A stretch of DNA of 64,000 bases from Lamellibrachia columna (GCA_963662155.1 OY759262.1:16899282-16963281), one strand, 5' to 3'. Positions 50,072 to 63,250 are shown, counted from the stretch's first letter. Numbers and translations are program-made. Notes: generated by a model not told the origin, from the sequence alone.

Positions 50072-50100
50072 AATATAGTGCATAATATACGCACTATATT

Positions 50101-50137
<37 letters not shown>

Positions 50138-50141
50138 TGCA

Positions 50142-50227
<86 letters not shown>

Positions 50228-50313
50228 CATATATTATGCACTATATTTAAATATATATACGTGTACCAAATAATTATATAAATCTCTTCTTGCGAATACT
50301 GTTATTTGAGCGA

Positions 50314-50315
<2 letters not shown>
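49844..50315. repeat. AT-rich inverted-repeat structure
   Basis: ATAATTATTTGGTACACG (about 50000) and its reverse complement (about 50260-50277) bracket TA runs. Outside them, GCAAGAAGAG with AATAACAGTA (49850-49876) also recurs inverted at 50283-50310. A further TA run follows to 50379. Nested inverted repeats make a large potential cruciform. An assembly error in TA repeats is possible. Confidence 0.7.
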
Positions 50316-50381
<66 letters not shown>

Positions 50382-50554
50382 TTCACTTGCCTATTCACCT
50401 CTTCGTAATTTACTATACAATGAATTGCATCTAAACAGAAGATGTTTGATTTAAAAGGTGTGATGAAAATGTGTTTTTGTAATAGTCTACCCTTACTATG
50501 TGGCTGGTTTAAGTGAGGAACCGATGACAAAGATATATACACATTATGTTGCAG

Positions 50555-50639
50555 CTTAAACGTTGTAAGCCAGGCATGAGATGCGTAATGATGCTAGCAG
50601 CTTGCGTAGGGTGCGTTCCAGAAGCATCCTGTGAGAGAA
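50555..50639 (+). CDS. Exon 28: Cys-rich linker of Kunitz cassette 8
   Basis: 85 nt, acceptor TTATGTTGCAG, phase 0 to 1, donor GTAAGT. LKRCKPGMRCVMML, ACVGCVPEASCER: five cysteines. The intron before it is about 2.9 kb and holds CR1 copy C and the large AT palindrome. Confidence 0.7.
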
Positions 50640-50825
50640 GTAAGTTGCTCTCAGAAATCTGTCTTTCTGTCTGTCTGTCTGTCTCATATTGCAATAGCGG
50701 CAATATTGATCATCTGAGATATGGCTAAAGATGGCAGACAGCACTTTGGCATTGGTACACTACATCCGATACTCATGAGTTTTGCACTCCGATGTTATCC
50801 ATTTATTTTCATTTGTTTTTCGATA

Positions 50826-51036
<211 letters not shown>

Positions 51037-51077
51037 ATTTATTGAATTGTAACCTTGAGTTGTTTTCTGGTTTTCAG

Positions 51078-51115
51078 TTTTAGCTCGATCTATGGAAGGG
51101 TTGGCGAGAGATTGA
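51078..51115 (+). CDS. Exon 29: terminal exon and stop codon
   Basis: Acceptor CTGGTTTTCAG with a strong pyrimidine tract; phase 1 in; ILARSMEGLARD then TGA. It has no cysteines and looks like a short tail. It is supported by the first good in-phase acceptor after exon 28, by the total length being divisible by three, and by the AATAAA at 51236-51241. Transcript data could move the end. Confidence 0.55.
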
Positions 51116-51235
51116 GGCGCTACAATACCAGGTCAAAGCTACTCAGCCGCTAGGCGGCGCAGCTTGGAGATTCTACATCATTCAAGGAAGCCACTGGCTA
51201 ATACCGTATTATTCATATTCTCGATGCTGAAATAG

Positions 51236-51241
51236 AATAAA
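51236..51241 (+). promoter_or_regulatory. Polyadenylation signal AATAAA
   Basis: Canonical hexamer 121 bp after the proposed stop codon. The 3' UTR would be about 140 nt. No other module exon follows on the plus strand before the next paralogue. Confidence 0.5.
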
Positions 51242-51715
51242 TGATTGCGCACTTTATATTGTGAACGATGGCGTTGTGTTCTTCGGAAATCTGGTGAGTA
51301 AAGAGCCATGACTTTGAATTTGAGAAAAAAGAGTACAATTCATATCATATCGAATTAATTCAGTTACTATGCACTACGGGCGCTGCTTTTTACGTAAATT
51401 AGTTCATAGACTATCAAGCAGAGTGGCACTACTGCCAAATCGGTCACCATGTGGCGCTCAGTAATGTCATCACTATCTGCCAAGTGGCGCCACCGTCCAC
51501 AAGGTGGCGCCTCCATGGGTGACGCCAGACGTCATAAAAAGACGCTGCATGCCTCAAAACGTCCCTCTTAATTGGCCGCTATACTACTGTCCTTGCCTAA
51601 ATGCATGGCCTCATTTATCAACATAAAAATGCGTTACATTTTAGACGAAACACAACATTCGCAGGGACAGTAGATAAGTTTGGATGAGTTGAGTTGAATG
51701 TGGTCGTTAAGTGTA

Positions 51716-51837
51716 TGTTTCTTAGTTTAAAGCCCGGCATCGACGTAGCGCCTCAAACCGACTCAGCTCAGCTAGTTGAACTGAGTCGGTTTGAGGGAAG
51801 GCGGTAACGTCGATTCCGGGCTTTAAACTAAGAAACA
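51716..51837. repeat. 122-bp hairpin / foldback element
   Basis: TGTTTCTTAGTTTAAAGCCC at the left is matched by its perfect reverse complement at the right. A second inner pair, CCTCAAACCGACTCAG and CTGAGTCGGTTTGAGG, surrounds a short loop. It lies in the intergenic region 0.6 kb after the gene. It could be a foldback/MITE or a structured RNA. Confidence 0.8.
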
Positions 51838-51989
51838 ACGCATTGTCACTATTGAACCAAAATTACGAAACGGATGCAAACTAAACATGGAGGCCCGTCA
51901 GTGCGCCAAGCATTCTATCGGCGAATTACGTAACCTTTAGTCCGCTGTAAAAAAAAATGCGTAGGTCACAACTCCCCCTACCTAATCGC

Positions 51990-53595
51990 GTTGTTCCAGT
52001 CAGTCCATCTATCACCCTCTCATCCATCTCCCACTGGGTATCGTTCATCGTTCCCGTCGCCCTGTATCCTCACTGTCTCACTGTGCCAGTCAATCCACCT
52101 ATCATCCTCTCATCCATCTCCCTCTCGGTCTCGTCCCTTGTTCCCGTCGCCCAGTATCCTCACTGTCTCACTGTGCCAGTCAATCCATCTATCACCCTCT
52201 CATCCATCTCCTTCTCGGTCTTGTCCCTCGTTCCCATCGCCCTGTATCCTCACTCTCTCGCTGTACCAGTCAGTCCATCTATCACCCTCTCATCCATCTC
52301 CCTCTCGGTCTTGTCCCTCGTTCCCATCGCCATGTATCCTCACTCTCTCGCTGTACCAGTCAGTCCATCTATCACCCTCTCATCCATCTCCCTCTCGGTC
52401 TTGTCCCTCGTTCCCATCGCCCTGTATCCTCACTCTCTCGCTGTACCAGTCAGTCCATCTATCACCCTCTCATCCATCTCCCTCTCGGTCTTGTCCCTCG
52501 TTCCCATTGCCCTGTATCCTCACTGTCTCGCTGTACCAGTCAGTCCATCTATCACCCTCTCATCCATCTCCCTCTCGGTCTTGTCCCTCGTTCCCATCGC
52601 CCTGTATCCTCACTATCTCGCTGTACCAGTCAGTCCATCTATCACCCTCTCATCCATCTCCCTCTCGGTCTTGTCCCTCGTTCCCATCGCCCTGTATCCT
52701 CACTATCTCGCTGTACCAGTCAGTCCATCTATCACCCTCTCATCCATCTCCCTCTCGGTCTTGTCCCTCGTTCCCATCGCCCTGTATCCTCACTCTCTCG
52801 CTGTACCAGTCAGTCCATCTATCACCCTCTCATCCATCTCCCTCTCGGTCTTGTCCCTCGTTCCCATTGCCCTGTATCCTCACTGTCTCGCTGTACCAGT
52901 CAGTCCATCTATCACCCTCTCATCCATCTCCCTCTCGGTCTTGTCCCTCGTTCCCATCGCCCTGTATCCTCACTATCTCGCTGTACCAGTCAGTCCATCT
53001 ATCACCCTCTCATCCATCTCCCTCTCGGTCTTGTCCCTCGTTCCCATCGCCCTGTATCCTCACTATCTCGCTGTACCAGTCAGTCCATCTATCACCCTCT
53101 CATCCATCTCCCTCTTGGTCTTGTCCCTTGTTCCCGTCGCCCTGTATCCTCACTGTCTCGCTATACCAGTCAGTCCATCTATCATCCTCTCATCTATCTC
53201 CTTCTCGGTCTTGTCCCTCGTTCCCATCGCCCTGTATCCTCACTGTCTCGCTGTACCAGTCAGTCCATCTATCACCCTCTCATCCATCTCCCACTGGGTC
53301 TCGTTCCTCGTTCCCGTCGCCCTGTATCCTCACTGTCTCGCTGTACCAGTCAGTCCATCTATCACCCTCTCATACATCTCCCTCTCGGTCTTGTCCCTCG
53401 TTCCCATCGCCATGTATCCTCACTGTCTCGCTGTACCAGTCAGTCCATCTATCACCCTCTCATCCATCTCCCACTGGGTCTCGTTCCTCGTTCCCGTCGC
53501 CCTGTATCCTCACTGTCTCGCTGTACCAGTCAGTCCATATATCATCCTCTCATCCATCTCCTTCTCGGTCTTGTCCCTCGTTCTCGTCGTCCGCT
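51990..53595. repeat. 90-bp minisatellite, about 18 copies
   Basis: Unit begins CCAGTCAGTCCATCTATCAC, period exactly 90 bp. Because 90 is divisible by three, two plus-strand frames stay open for about 550 codons (30-residue repeats). No start context, signal peptide or splice sites support translation. The flanking region 53600-54700 shows no gene. Confidence 0.95.
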
Positions 53596-54724
53596 GTCAA
53601 TTTCCCCATGTATGTTAGTTATGTCCACCTCGATGAGCACACATAAGAATACATTTCTGATATTCGGGCTCACAAACCACAGTGATTTGTATTCCTATGT
53701 TTTTTAAATTACCGCTTTTTAAATTGTCGACGAAACGTCATTTGAAGTAAAACTATATTTTATTCGTATCAATGCTGCTGCTGGTACTGCTGCTGCTACT
53801 ACTGCTGCTGATGATGATAATATTGATTGTGATAACAGAACAAGAATAGGAATACTTAACAACGTATGGTATCTTAACAACGATTGAGTATGACTAAGAC
53901 CCGTCGTTCCAGTTATATTGCGAGAGGTTTCCCTACGTAATAAACAGACACACCTATTCGCACACGTAGTAAGATATCTTAACCCAATAACGCTAGCTTC
54001 AATCGTGTTGATTCATAATGAATACGATAACAGCTCTGCAACATGCTTTGTTTACGAGACACCCACATCAGGAAAACACCCAGTATTTACTTTAACGCTG
54101 CCCATCACAACGACACACCGCCTGGGAGCGGCAGTGAAGTTTGACCCCATTGTATGACGGGGCCACGATTAGCCGTGTCGTCCCCGTACCGCGCTGGCGT
54201 CACGGATCAGTGAACTAACGTGCCAGCCACCGCCTTGCGCCTACAGGACGGCGTCGTGACAAGGGCATTGCGTAAACATCGTTTATCTCCATAGATGTCG
54301 AGTCTATTCTGGCGATATACCTGGCTACACGGCAATGGTTCTTCCCCACGAGTACAGCGCATGCAAAACAAAACTTGTGGTAGTCTGAATTGTCAAATTA
54401 CTGATAACAAACAACTGTGATATCGTGATGTGCATGAACCGATATACCTGGTATTTAAGAGTACCATTACACTTTAAATTATAGCTTATATATTTTGAAT
54501 ACACCTAGTATTTTTGCAGACCCCGGTAAACGTTTGCCTACCTAGGCGTATCATCGGGATTTTCAAGTAAGGCACTCGTAGATGGTTGATTGATTTATTT
54601 ATTTATTTAGTACAATAGTATACATGTTTAGCATTAAACAGTTTCATATATAACGCGACACGTATAAATACGTAAATAAAAGCACACACTTATTTCCAAT
54701 GTGACTCGTGACAGTATTACTCAT

Positions 54725-54788
<64 letters not shown>
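54725..54788. repeat. (CGCA)n microsatellite
   Basis: About 16 perfect CGCA units. From 54790 to 55750 and 55840 to 56550 I see no gene. Confidence 0.96.
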
Positions 54789-55762
54789 TGTATCCATGGA
54801 ACTATTACATCCGGTACTCAACAAGCTTGTAACAGCCTCCATGATTTCAGCGTGTCCCATTCGTACACTGCACTGTTGACAAAAACGTATGTTGACAAAT
54901 ACAGATATATGACGCCACAAATGTAGAGCGATGACTGCCTGGTACATCCACGCACAGCCCGACACCGGTCCGCGGGATTGGTCAAACTATAAATGGACAG
55001 ACTACACACCACGAACAGTAACGACAGTGTACCCGAGCATGTTTATTGTTGCTATAAATCATATTACCATCAGTGTGAACATTATTAAATTCATAGGGGC
55101 TGTTTTTCGACTGTCATATTTCACACCAAATTAACGTATTTGCTAAAGCAACAACACGACAGGGAAACCGATGAAAAGATGGATGGATCAAATGACTAAG
55201 ATAGAAAAGACAAAGAGAAATACACGGAAACGGGTCGTGGCACAAATTACAAAACTACGAATGGGTTTTCTAAACGGAATTTCTGTACTTGTAGGGATCA
55301 ATTCCTAAAAACAATCAGCACAGAGTACGGATCTCATATAACTGTAGAGGTATTGCTCTTACGTAGCGAATCATCTCGACTACAATGATACAATTACCCA
55401 TTATACAAGTTACCCCCCGATACATCAATACTCTCACGAGTCAACTCGACCTCCAGGTGACCGGTCAACCAAGCTGTGATTACCGGGAGAACGATGCTCA
55501 AGCGGGCACTTGTTGACGGTCTGACATTGGATGCATCACCATTTTTCAGACTTTTCATTTAAATTACATGCCGTACCGCAACAACAATGGTAGGTTCTAA
55601 TCATACACTTCACCCCTGGCTAACATGTTCCTTTCAACATGAATTCCACTTCTCTGGAAAGCATTTATCACGCTGCAGTAACTGCGCGAAGAACTGTTCT
55701 CATATATATGGCTGTGTGAACTGAGGTAAAAAGGAGTGAACGCTATCGCCCAAGCTTCGAAA

Positions 55763-55830
55763 CGGCATCAAGAGGATTCGAACCCGGGTTCTCTCGACTG
55801 AGAGTCAGGCATTAAAGCCTATCGTTCAAG
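55763..55830 (-). repeat. tRNA-derived SINE-like segment
   Basis: On the minus strand GATAGGCTTTAATGCC, CTGACTCTCAG and the B-box GGTTCGAATCC follow tRNA order and end in TTGATGCCGTTTCGAA, matching the tail of the copies at 2009 and 57718. The A-box is poor. Confidence 0.45.
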
Positions 55831-56551
55831 CGTATAGAATGACATGCATAGAGTATTTATGAATAAATAAATACTTTTTAGTATCGTGAACGTTTAAACA
55901 AAAAATGTGAAATAATTCGATATTCCATATCGGTGCATACAGATATAACGATGTTTTATTTCTAGCTAAAACGGTCTGAATAGTTTCGGCCTCGGTAATT
56001 TCTTAAATCAAGTCTTATATTGGCATACCCGTCTGCATTTCAAACAAACTGTACGTGACATCGGTGAACAAGTTCACAAAGGTCGAATGAAACGACTGGG
56101 AGCTGTCACATCATTCTCGGTGGGAATATTCATAGACAGATACGTCAGGTGCGACTGTGAGTAGTGCTGTGCGGTGGTTTGTTTCATTCGTGCTACATTG
56201 TTACATACAATGCCGTAACAAACACCCACCCGCAGCTTTCTGTCGGCACCTCCACGCGCCTGGTACAACCACCTACCGAGTTAGACATTCCCGAGTCAGC
56301 CGGAGCCTGGTGTAATAAATAACGATCGCATGTGCTGCTGAATCACAATACGTGGCTGTAATAGTTTAGGCTCGCGCAGCGCTGTTAAACTCTGCTTTTT
56401 TTCAAGATTCCATATCGTATTTTATAAACGCTTTGGCCATATACATTAATCGGGTATGGCATGACTTCGATTCCTGTGACATCTGAATATACAAGCCAGG
56501 TCACTGAGTTAAAATACCTGTCTCAGCAGATGCCGCTCCCATTGGCGCAAT

Positions 56552-56795
<244 letters not shown>

Positions 56796-56811
56796 CCAAT
56801 GAATAGACAAA

Positions 56812-56905
56812 AATATACTACAAGTTCCAATGAATATTCTACAATATATATATAGATATATATATATATATATTGTAGAATATTCATTGGAACTTGTAGT
56901 ATATT
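56812..56905. repeat. 94-bp perfect hairpin
   Basis: AATATACTACAAGTTCCAAT at the left end and its exact reverse complement at the right end, with the arms continuing through GAATATTCTACAATATATAT to a small loop. Confidence 0.88.
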
Positions 56906-57039
56906 GCAGACGACCTCAAAGGGTTCAGCCGTTTATAGTTCACACGAAGTCCTGATTTGTATAACGTGCAACTTGGATAGGCGCCGTGTGGTTATTGTAG
57001 ATCTTCACGATAATATGGAAGACCTGATTGAATTAAGCG

Positions 57040-57860
57040 AACACAAACAAGCTAGCACCCAAATATGCCTACATCCAAACATGCTAGCACCCAAATATGT
57101 CAGACCTCAAACATGCCAGCACTCAAACATGTCAGCACCCGAAAATGTTAGCACCCAAACATGTCAGCCCCCAAACATGCCAGTCCCAAACATGCTATTC
57201 TACACACACGAGTGAACAAACATACAAACAGGCACCTACAACTTTACTCTAACAACGTTCCCACGGACGGGAACATCGTTTATGACAAATACTGTCTGCG
57301 CTTCAAAATAGTTTTGACAGGTTCGCTACAGCACATAACCCCGTCAGAAACCCCCACGCATTCTATTTAATGAAGCAGTACACAAGGACACCGTGGTCAC
57401 GCTTCAATGACGACGCAGCGCCATCTGCAACAGTTATAAGTATTCGTTCGTACTCGACGAGCAACACGATTACGCAGCTGACGATGTATCAGGTAAGTTC
57501 GTCGCCAGCTAGGGCGATTTCTGTCATTTGAAAACAGTTGGCATGTGTAACTGTAGTTTTATAAGACGGCCAACAACGCAAACGAGTATACACTGAACAG
57601 TACGGAGTGGGTGATTTTCAAGGTATGATATACAAAAACAATGGAAATCTTGTTACCATTACTAGAACTTTCGGCCTAGTTACAATTTACTAGAACATTC
57701 GACCGCGCTAGGCGGAGCGCAGCAGCAACACTGTGAGTAGAACGTCTGACTTTCAGTCGAGAGCACTGGTTTCGAATCTTCTTGCTGCCGTTTCGAAGGT
57801 TAGGAAACTTCGTTCACTTCACGTTGAATCGGTTACCTAGCTATATGCCTGACAACAGAC
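57040..57860. repeat. Second copy of 5'-flank block A
   Basis: Homologous to 1380-2215, including the ACCCAAACATG units, the CCCCCACGCATTCTATTTAAT stretch and the tRNA-like segment. From 57861 to 58420 no feature is evident. Confidence 0.8.
57718..57788 (+). repeat. tRNA-derived SINE-like segment (block A copy)
   Basis: GTGAGTAGAACGTC and GGTTTCGAATCTT stand at A- and B-box positions, with GCAGCA/TGCTGC ends. Diverged from the copy at 2009, including in the anticodon region (CTTTCAG). Confidence 0.45.
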
Positions 57861-58422
57861 TGGTAGACATACGTGAATGAATAATCTTCGCTCAGTGATT
57901 GTGGCGTGGCTGAATGCTTCCCAGAGAACTCGAGCTAGTGTAGGAATGAATAGGTCTGCCACTGGGTGACGTATATTGAGCGGTCCAAATAACTGGATAC
58001 TACGCTATGTAAGACCTTACATTTACCTTATTACTGTTACGTGTAACTTAACTTAAGTTGCAACATCTTGTTATTGTTATTCAAGCATCTAACGTTATTT
58101 TTATTCGTAACCTTTTGCTCTTGTGAACAACAGCTGCATAATATATATATATTGTGTGTGTTTGTGTGCACACGCAGGTATTCAGAAAATGTACACTACA
58201 CGTACACGAGTGGTGTAACCGATGCGTAACGTGACAACGCTGAACTTCATTTACAAACCAACGAATCAATTACAGCTGCCAGGTCACACCGTCTAAAGTA
58301 GGATCATTTATTCATAGTGACATAAATCTTGTACAACGAGTGCCCTGTTTAATTGTTTTCAAGAATGAAATTATTGTTTGGTAAATTAGCTCAATGATCT
58401 GTATTTTTTGTCGAAACAGTGA

Positions 58423-61150
58423 CAAACATTTGCACTACGATAAAATATACGAAACACATATTAGCAAAGCAAGCATAGCCTGTCTATTCGGTACACATGT
58501 TTAGAAAGTACAAGCATTTGCACTACGATAAAATATACGAAACACATATTAGCAAAGCAAGCATAGCCTGTCTATTCGGTACACATGTTTAGAAAGTACA
58601 AGCATTTGCACTACGATAAAATATACGAAACACATATTAGCAAAGCAAGCATAGCCTGTCTATTCGGTACACATGTTTAGAAAGTACAAGCATTTGCACT
58701 ACGATAAAATATACGAAACACATATTAGCAAAGCAAGCATAGCCTGTCTATTCGGTACACATGTTTAGAAAGTACAAGCATTTGCACTACGATAAAATAT
58801 ACGAAACACATATTAGCAAAGCAAGCATAGCCTGTCTATTCGGTACACATGTTTAGAAAATACAAGCATTTGCACTACGATAAAATATACGAAACACATA
58901 TTAGCAAAGCAAGCATAGCCTGTCTATTCGGTACACATGTTTAGAAAGTACAAGCATTTGCACTACGATAAAATATACGAAACACATATTAGCAAAGCAA
59001 GCATAGCCTGTCTATTCGGTAAACATGTTTAGAAAGTACAAGCATTTGCACTACGATAAAATATACGAAACACATATTAGCAAAGCAAGCATAGCCTGTC
59101 TATTCGGTACACATGTTTAGAAAGTACAAGCATTTGCAATACGATAAAATATACGAAACACATATTAGCAAAGCAAGCATAGCCTGTCTATTCGGTACAC
59201 ATGTTTAGAAAGTACAAGCATTTGCACTACGATAACATATACGAAACACATATTAGCAAAGCAAGCATAGCCTGTCTATTCGGTACACATGTTTAGAAAG
59301 TACAAGCATTTGCACTACGATAAAATATACGAAACACATATTAGCAAAGCAAGCATAGCCTGTCTATTCGGTACACATGTTTAGAAAGTACAAGCATTTG
59401 CACTACGATAAAATATACGAAACACATATTAGCAAAGCAAGCATAGCCTGTCTATTCGGTACACATGTTTAGAAAGTACAAGCATTTGCACAACGATAAA
59501 CTAAACGAAACACATATTAGCAAAGCAAGCATAGCCTGTCTATTCGGTACACATGTTTAGAAAGTACAATAATTTGCACTACGATAAAATATACGAAACA
59601 CATATTAGCAAAGCAAGCATAGCCTGTCTATTCGGTACACATGTTTAGAAAGTACAAGCATTTGCAATACGATAAAATATACGAAACACATATTAGCAAA
59701 GCAAGCATAGCCTGTCTATTCGGTACACATGTTTAGAAAGTACAAGCATTTGCACTACGATAAAATATACGAAACACATATTAGCAAAGCAAGCATAGCC
59801 TGTCTATTCGGTACACATGTTTAGAAAATACAAGCATTTGCACTACGATAAAATATACGAAACACATATTAGCAAAGCAAGCATAGCCTGTCTATTCGGT
59901 ACACATGTTTAGAAAGTACAAGCATTTGCACTACTATAAAATATACGAAACACATATTAGCAAAGCAAGCATAGCCTGTCTATTCGGTACATATGTTTAG
60001 AAAGTACAAGCATTTGCACTACGATAAAATATACGAAACACATATTAGCAAAGCAAGCATAGCCTGTCTATTCGGTACACATGTTTAGAAAGTACAAGCA
60101 TTTGCAATACGATAAAATATACGAAACACATATTAGCAAAGCAAGCATAGCCTGTATATTCGGTACACATGTTTAGAAAGTACAAGCATTTGCACTACGA
60201 TAAAATATACGAAACACATATTAGCAAAGCAAGCATAGCCTGTCTATTCGGTACACATGTTTAGAAAGTACAAGCATTTGCACTACGATAAAATATACGA
60301 AACACATATTAGCAAAGCAAGCATAGCCTGTCTATTCGGTACACATGTTTAGAAAGTACAAGCATTTGCACTACGGTAAAATATACGAAACACATATTAG
60401 CAAAGCAAGCATAGCCTGTCTATTCGGTACACATGTTTAGAAAGTACAAGCATTTGCACTACGATAAAATATACGAAACACATATTAGCAAAGCAAGCAT
60501 AGCCTGTCTATTCGGTACACATGTTTAGAAAATACAAGCATTTGCACTACGATCAAATATACGAAACACATATTAGCAAAGCAAGCATAGCCTGTCCATT
60601 CGGTACACATGTTTAGTAAGTACAAGCATTTGCACTACTATAAAATATACAAAACACATATTAGCAAAGCAAGCATAGCCTGTCTATTCGGTACACATGT
60701 TTAGAAAGTACAAGCATTTGCACTACGATAAAATATACGAAACACATATTAGCAAAGCAAGCATAGCCTGTCTATTCGGTACACATGTTTAGAAAGTACA
60801 AGCATTTGCACTACGATAAAATATACGAAACACATATTAGCAAAGCAAGCATAGCCTGTCTATTCGGTACACATGTTTAGAAAGTACAAGCATTTGCACT
60901 ACGATAAAATATACGAAACACATATTAACAAAGCAAGCATAGCCTGTCTATTCGGTACACATGTTTAGAAAGTACAAGCATTTGCACTACGATAAAATAT
61001 ACGAAACACATATTAGCAAAGCAAGCATAGCCTGTCTATTCGGTACACATGTTTAGAAAGTACAAGCATTTTCACTACTATAAAATATACGAAACACATA
61101 TTAGCAAAGCAAGCATAGCCTGTCTATTCGGTACACATGTTTAGAAAGTA
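58423..61150. repeat. 88-bp minisatellite, 31 copies
   Basis: Unit begins CAAGCATTTGCACTACGATA. The distance from the first unit to the point where homology stops (61151) is exactly 31 x 88 bp. I saw only scattered substitutions and no indels. It lies between blocks A and B of the duplicated flank. Confidence 0.95.
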
Positions 61151-61284
61151 CAAGCATCGCAGAACGACCGAAGCGCCGTCTATCGTTTCTCTCTTGTTAA
61201 CCCGGTCCTGCTATCTTCCGTATTGGTGCAATTTTATATATGATAAATAACGCAAAACCAGTAATAACTCAGACCTAAACGGGC

Positions 61285-62341
61285 GATGCCCCTCGCGATT
61301 GGCTACTGGCAAAGCTTATTTAATTCGAAGTGTGACACACAATTTGGCCTAGGCTCTATATGCAAAAGGCCCCTGCAGTCGTGAATCCAGAACCATAGAG
61401 AGATAGATCAATCAAGGGTTCTGCGCGAGTCTTGTGCATCGCGCCACCAAGCGGTTGTTCATTACAACAATTGTTCCCTCGTAAATACTGATCAGCGCGT
61501 TGCCCAGCCACATTAGTCAAATTTACGACGTGACTGACCTTCGGTAAGTTCACTCAACCGGATGTGCTGGTTAATTTTTATTAGTAAAATGATGGCTAGT
61601 TTTGATGAGTTTCATGTGACCATGGTAGTATATGATGCAACTGGAATAACGTATTAAGCAGGACACTTGATCTCGATGTCTTGATCCTTGAACAGATTAA
61701 AGCAGTGGCGTATGGGGGGGGGGGGCATTGGTCGCAGTTGGCTTAATGTGTTTCGAATATAACCTGTGGCATCACTGCGTGGAAACATGGTAAACAAATG
61801 GGTGACTAGCACCCCCCCCCCCGACCTCCCCGTTTGTGAGACCCTAGATACGCCACTGGTCTTGAGCATGGCTGTCACGAGGTGATGTGTCGCCGCCTGG
61901 GTGGAGCGATTATGACGCACTGATACAATAGTATTACCTATATTCATATGACTGGTAATAAATGGCTGCATAAATATGTCAAGGCATACAAGAATGCAAT
62001 CTTTGATTAAAAGCAGCGTTTCACACACGAACACACATATTTGCTTTTTGTTCTGTATTACCTATGTCTACGGGGCTGTTGCACGGGCAATACGGGGGAA
62101 TGACGGATCAGTTTTCAAATTGGGTGTAATATAAAAAATACATAAAGTTTTTAGTAAAGACCACATCACCCGAACCCTCGACTGACCTTATTCTAGACAA
62201 GGTAATTTTTACTCCGTAGATAAGTTGCCGATTGGATTACTCAGACTAGGATTGATTGTCCTAGGAGCACATCGCTTCGGTATTTGTCAGATGTCTGAAA
62301 ACCAGAGATTAGCAGCATTGTTTCTGTTGTTGTAGTCAGCC
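61285..62341. repeat. Second copy of 5'-flank block B (candidate promoter of the paralogue)
   Basis: Homologous to 2738-3912. It contains an extra stretch of about 105 bp (about 61810-61915) with C- and G-runs and a CAGTGGCGTAT / ATACGCCACTG inverted pair (61690 and 61848) not intact in the first copy. Confidence 0.72.
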
Positions 62342-62423
62342 ATGCATGACGTGCGACTGTCGATATGGGTCGTGGTCACTTTGATGTTGACCACCGCCGT
62401 GCTAACGCATCCACCGCCACCCC
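62342..62423 (+). CDS. First exon (signal peptide) of a tandem paralogue
   Basis: ATG, 27 codons plus one base, GTAAGT donor: the same length, phase and donor as exon 1 at 3913. The peptide starts MHDVRLSIWVVVTLMLTTAV and ends PPPP. The 70 bp before the ATG and the first part of the intron are homologous to the first gene. The rest of this second gene lies beyond the window. Confidence 0.75.
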
Positions 62424-62744
62424 GTAAGTGTATTTCATTTTAAACTTAATCCTGATTAGCTTATGTTCCCATATATATTCAGTGAATAGTTAATATTATG
62501 CACAGTATGAAAAGAGTGCCCATTTTGGAAAAATCATCAATAAAAGTAATGTTCCTTGAATGGATACCATTGTGCAATCAGTACTTTATATTTATATTGT
62601 GGGTCTTTTTGTCCGTGGGGCTTTTGTCCGGAGGGGATTTTGTCCATTTGGGAGCTCTTGTCTGTGTTTTTTTTTGTCCGTGGGGCTTTTGTCCTGGATT
62701 CATTGCATTTTGTTGGCTTCTGGCCGGAGGATTTTTATAAGTAC

Positions 62745-63250
62745 AATGTAAACTAATAAACGGTATCGCGAACATAATCGTAACATGTTTCTAACAACTC
62801 CTTCCGTTCGCAACTTTGTTGACATTTATCTGGGTGGCAAAAAGGTGCGCTCTATTCAAGCCCTAAATGTTACTAGTCTCGTCAACCGTTTGAAACGCGA
62901 GGTTGCAAAACGGCACTGCTGTCACGATTATTCGAAGTTGCATGACTCTTCGCCATCGCTCACGCTGCTATCGTCATAGCCGCCTAACGGATCGTCTGAC
63001 AAATTATGCGACGGTATGATATATGATATATGATATATACGTACGATAGAAGTGATTCGCCTGAAGTCATTTATTGGGCTGTCATTTTTTCCTTTGTCAA
63101 ATAAACGAGGGTCACCGAAAGTCATGCCGCAACAATTTAATTTGTGAGTAATCGTTAATAAACTCGTGGCAGTTAACAGTGTTTCACCGTTAGTTGATAT
63201 ATGAGTAGTCAAGTGGCGTGCCAGATCATTCAACGTGGCTGCGGCCAGTG
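62745..63250. repeat. Second copy of intron-1 block C
   Basis: Homologous to 4390-4925. The homology continuing beyond exon 1 shows that exon 1, its flank and part of intron 1 were duplicated together. From 63251 to 64000 no feature is seen. Confidence 0.72.

Noticed and set aside
51957..53646. Two overlapping ORFs of about 550 codons
   Set aside because: The 90-bp period keeps both frames open. No signal peptide, splice signals or conserved domain; listed as a repeat instead.
58423..61150. CRISPR-like array
   Set aside because: The units are directly abutting 88-bp tandem copies without unique spacers, and the genome is eukaryotic.
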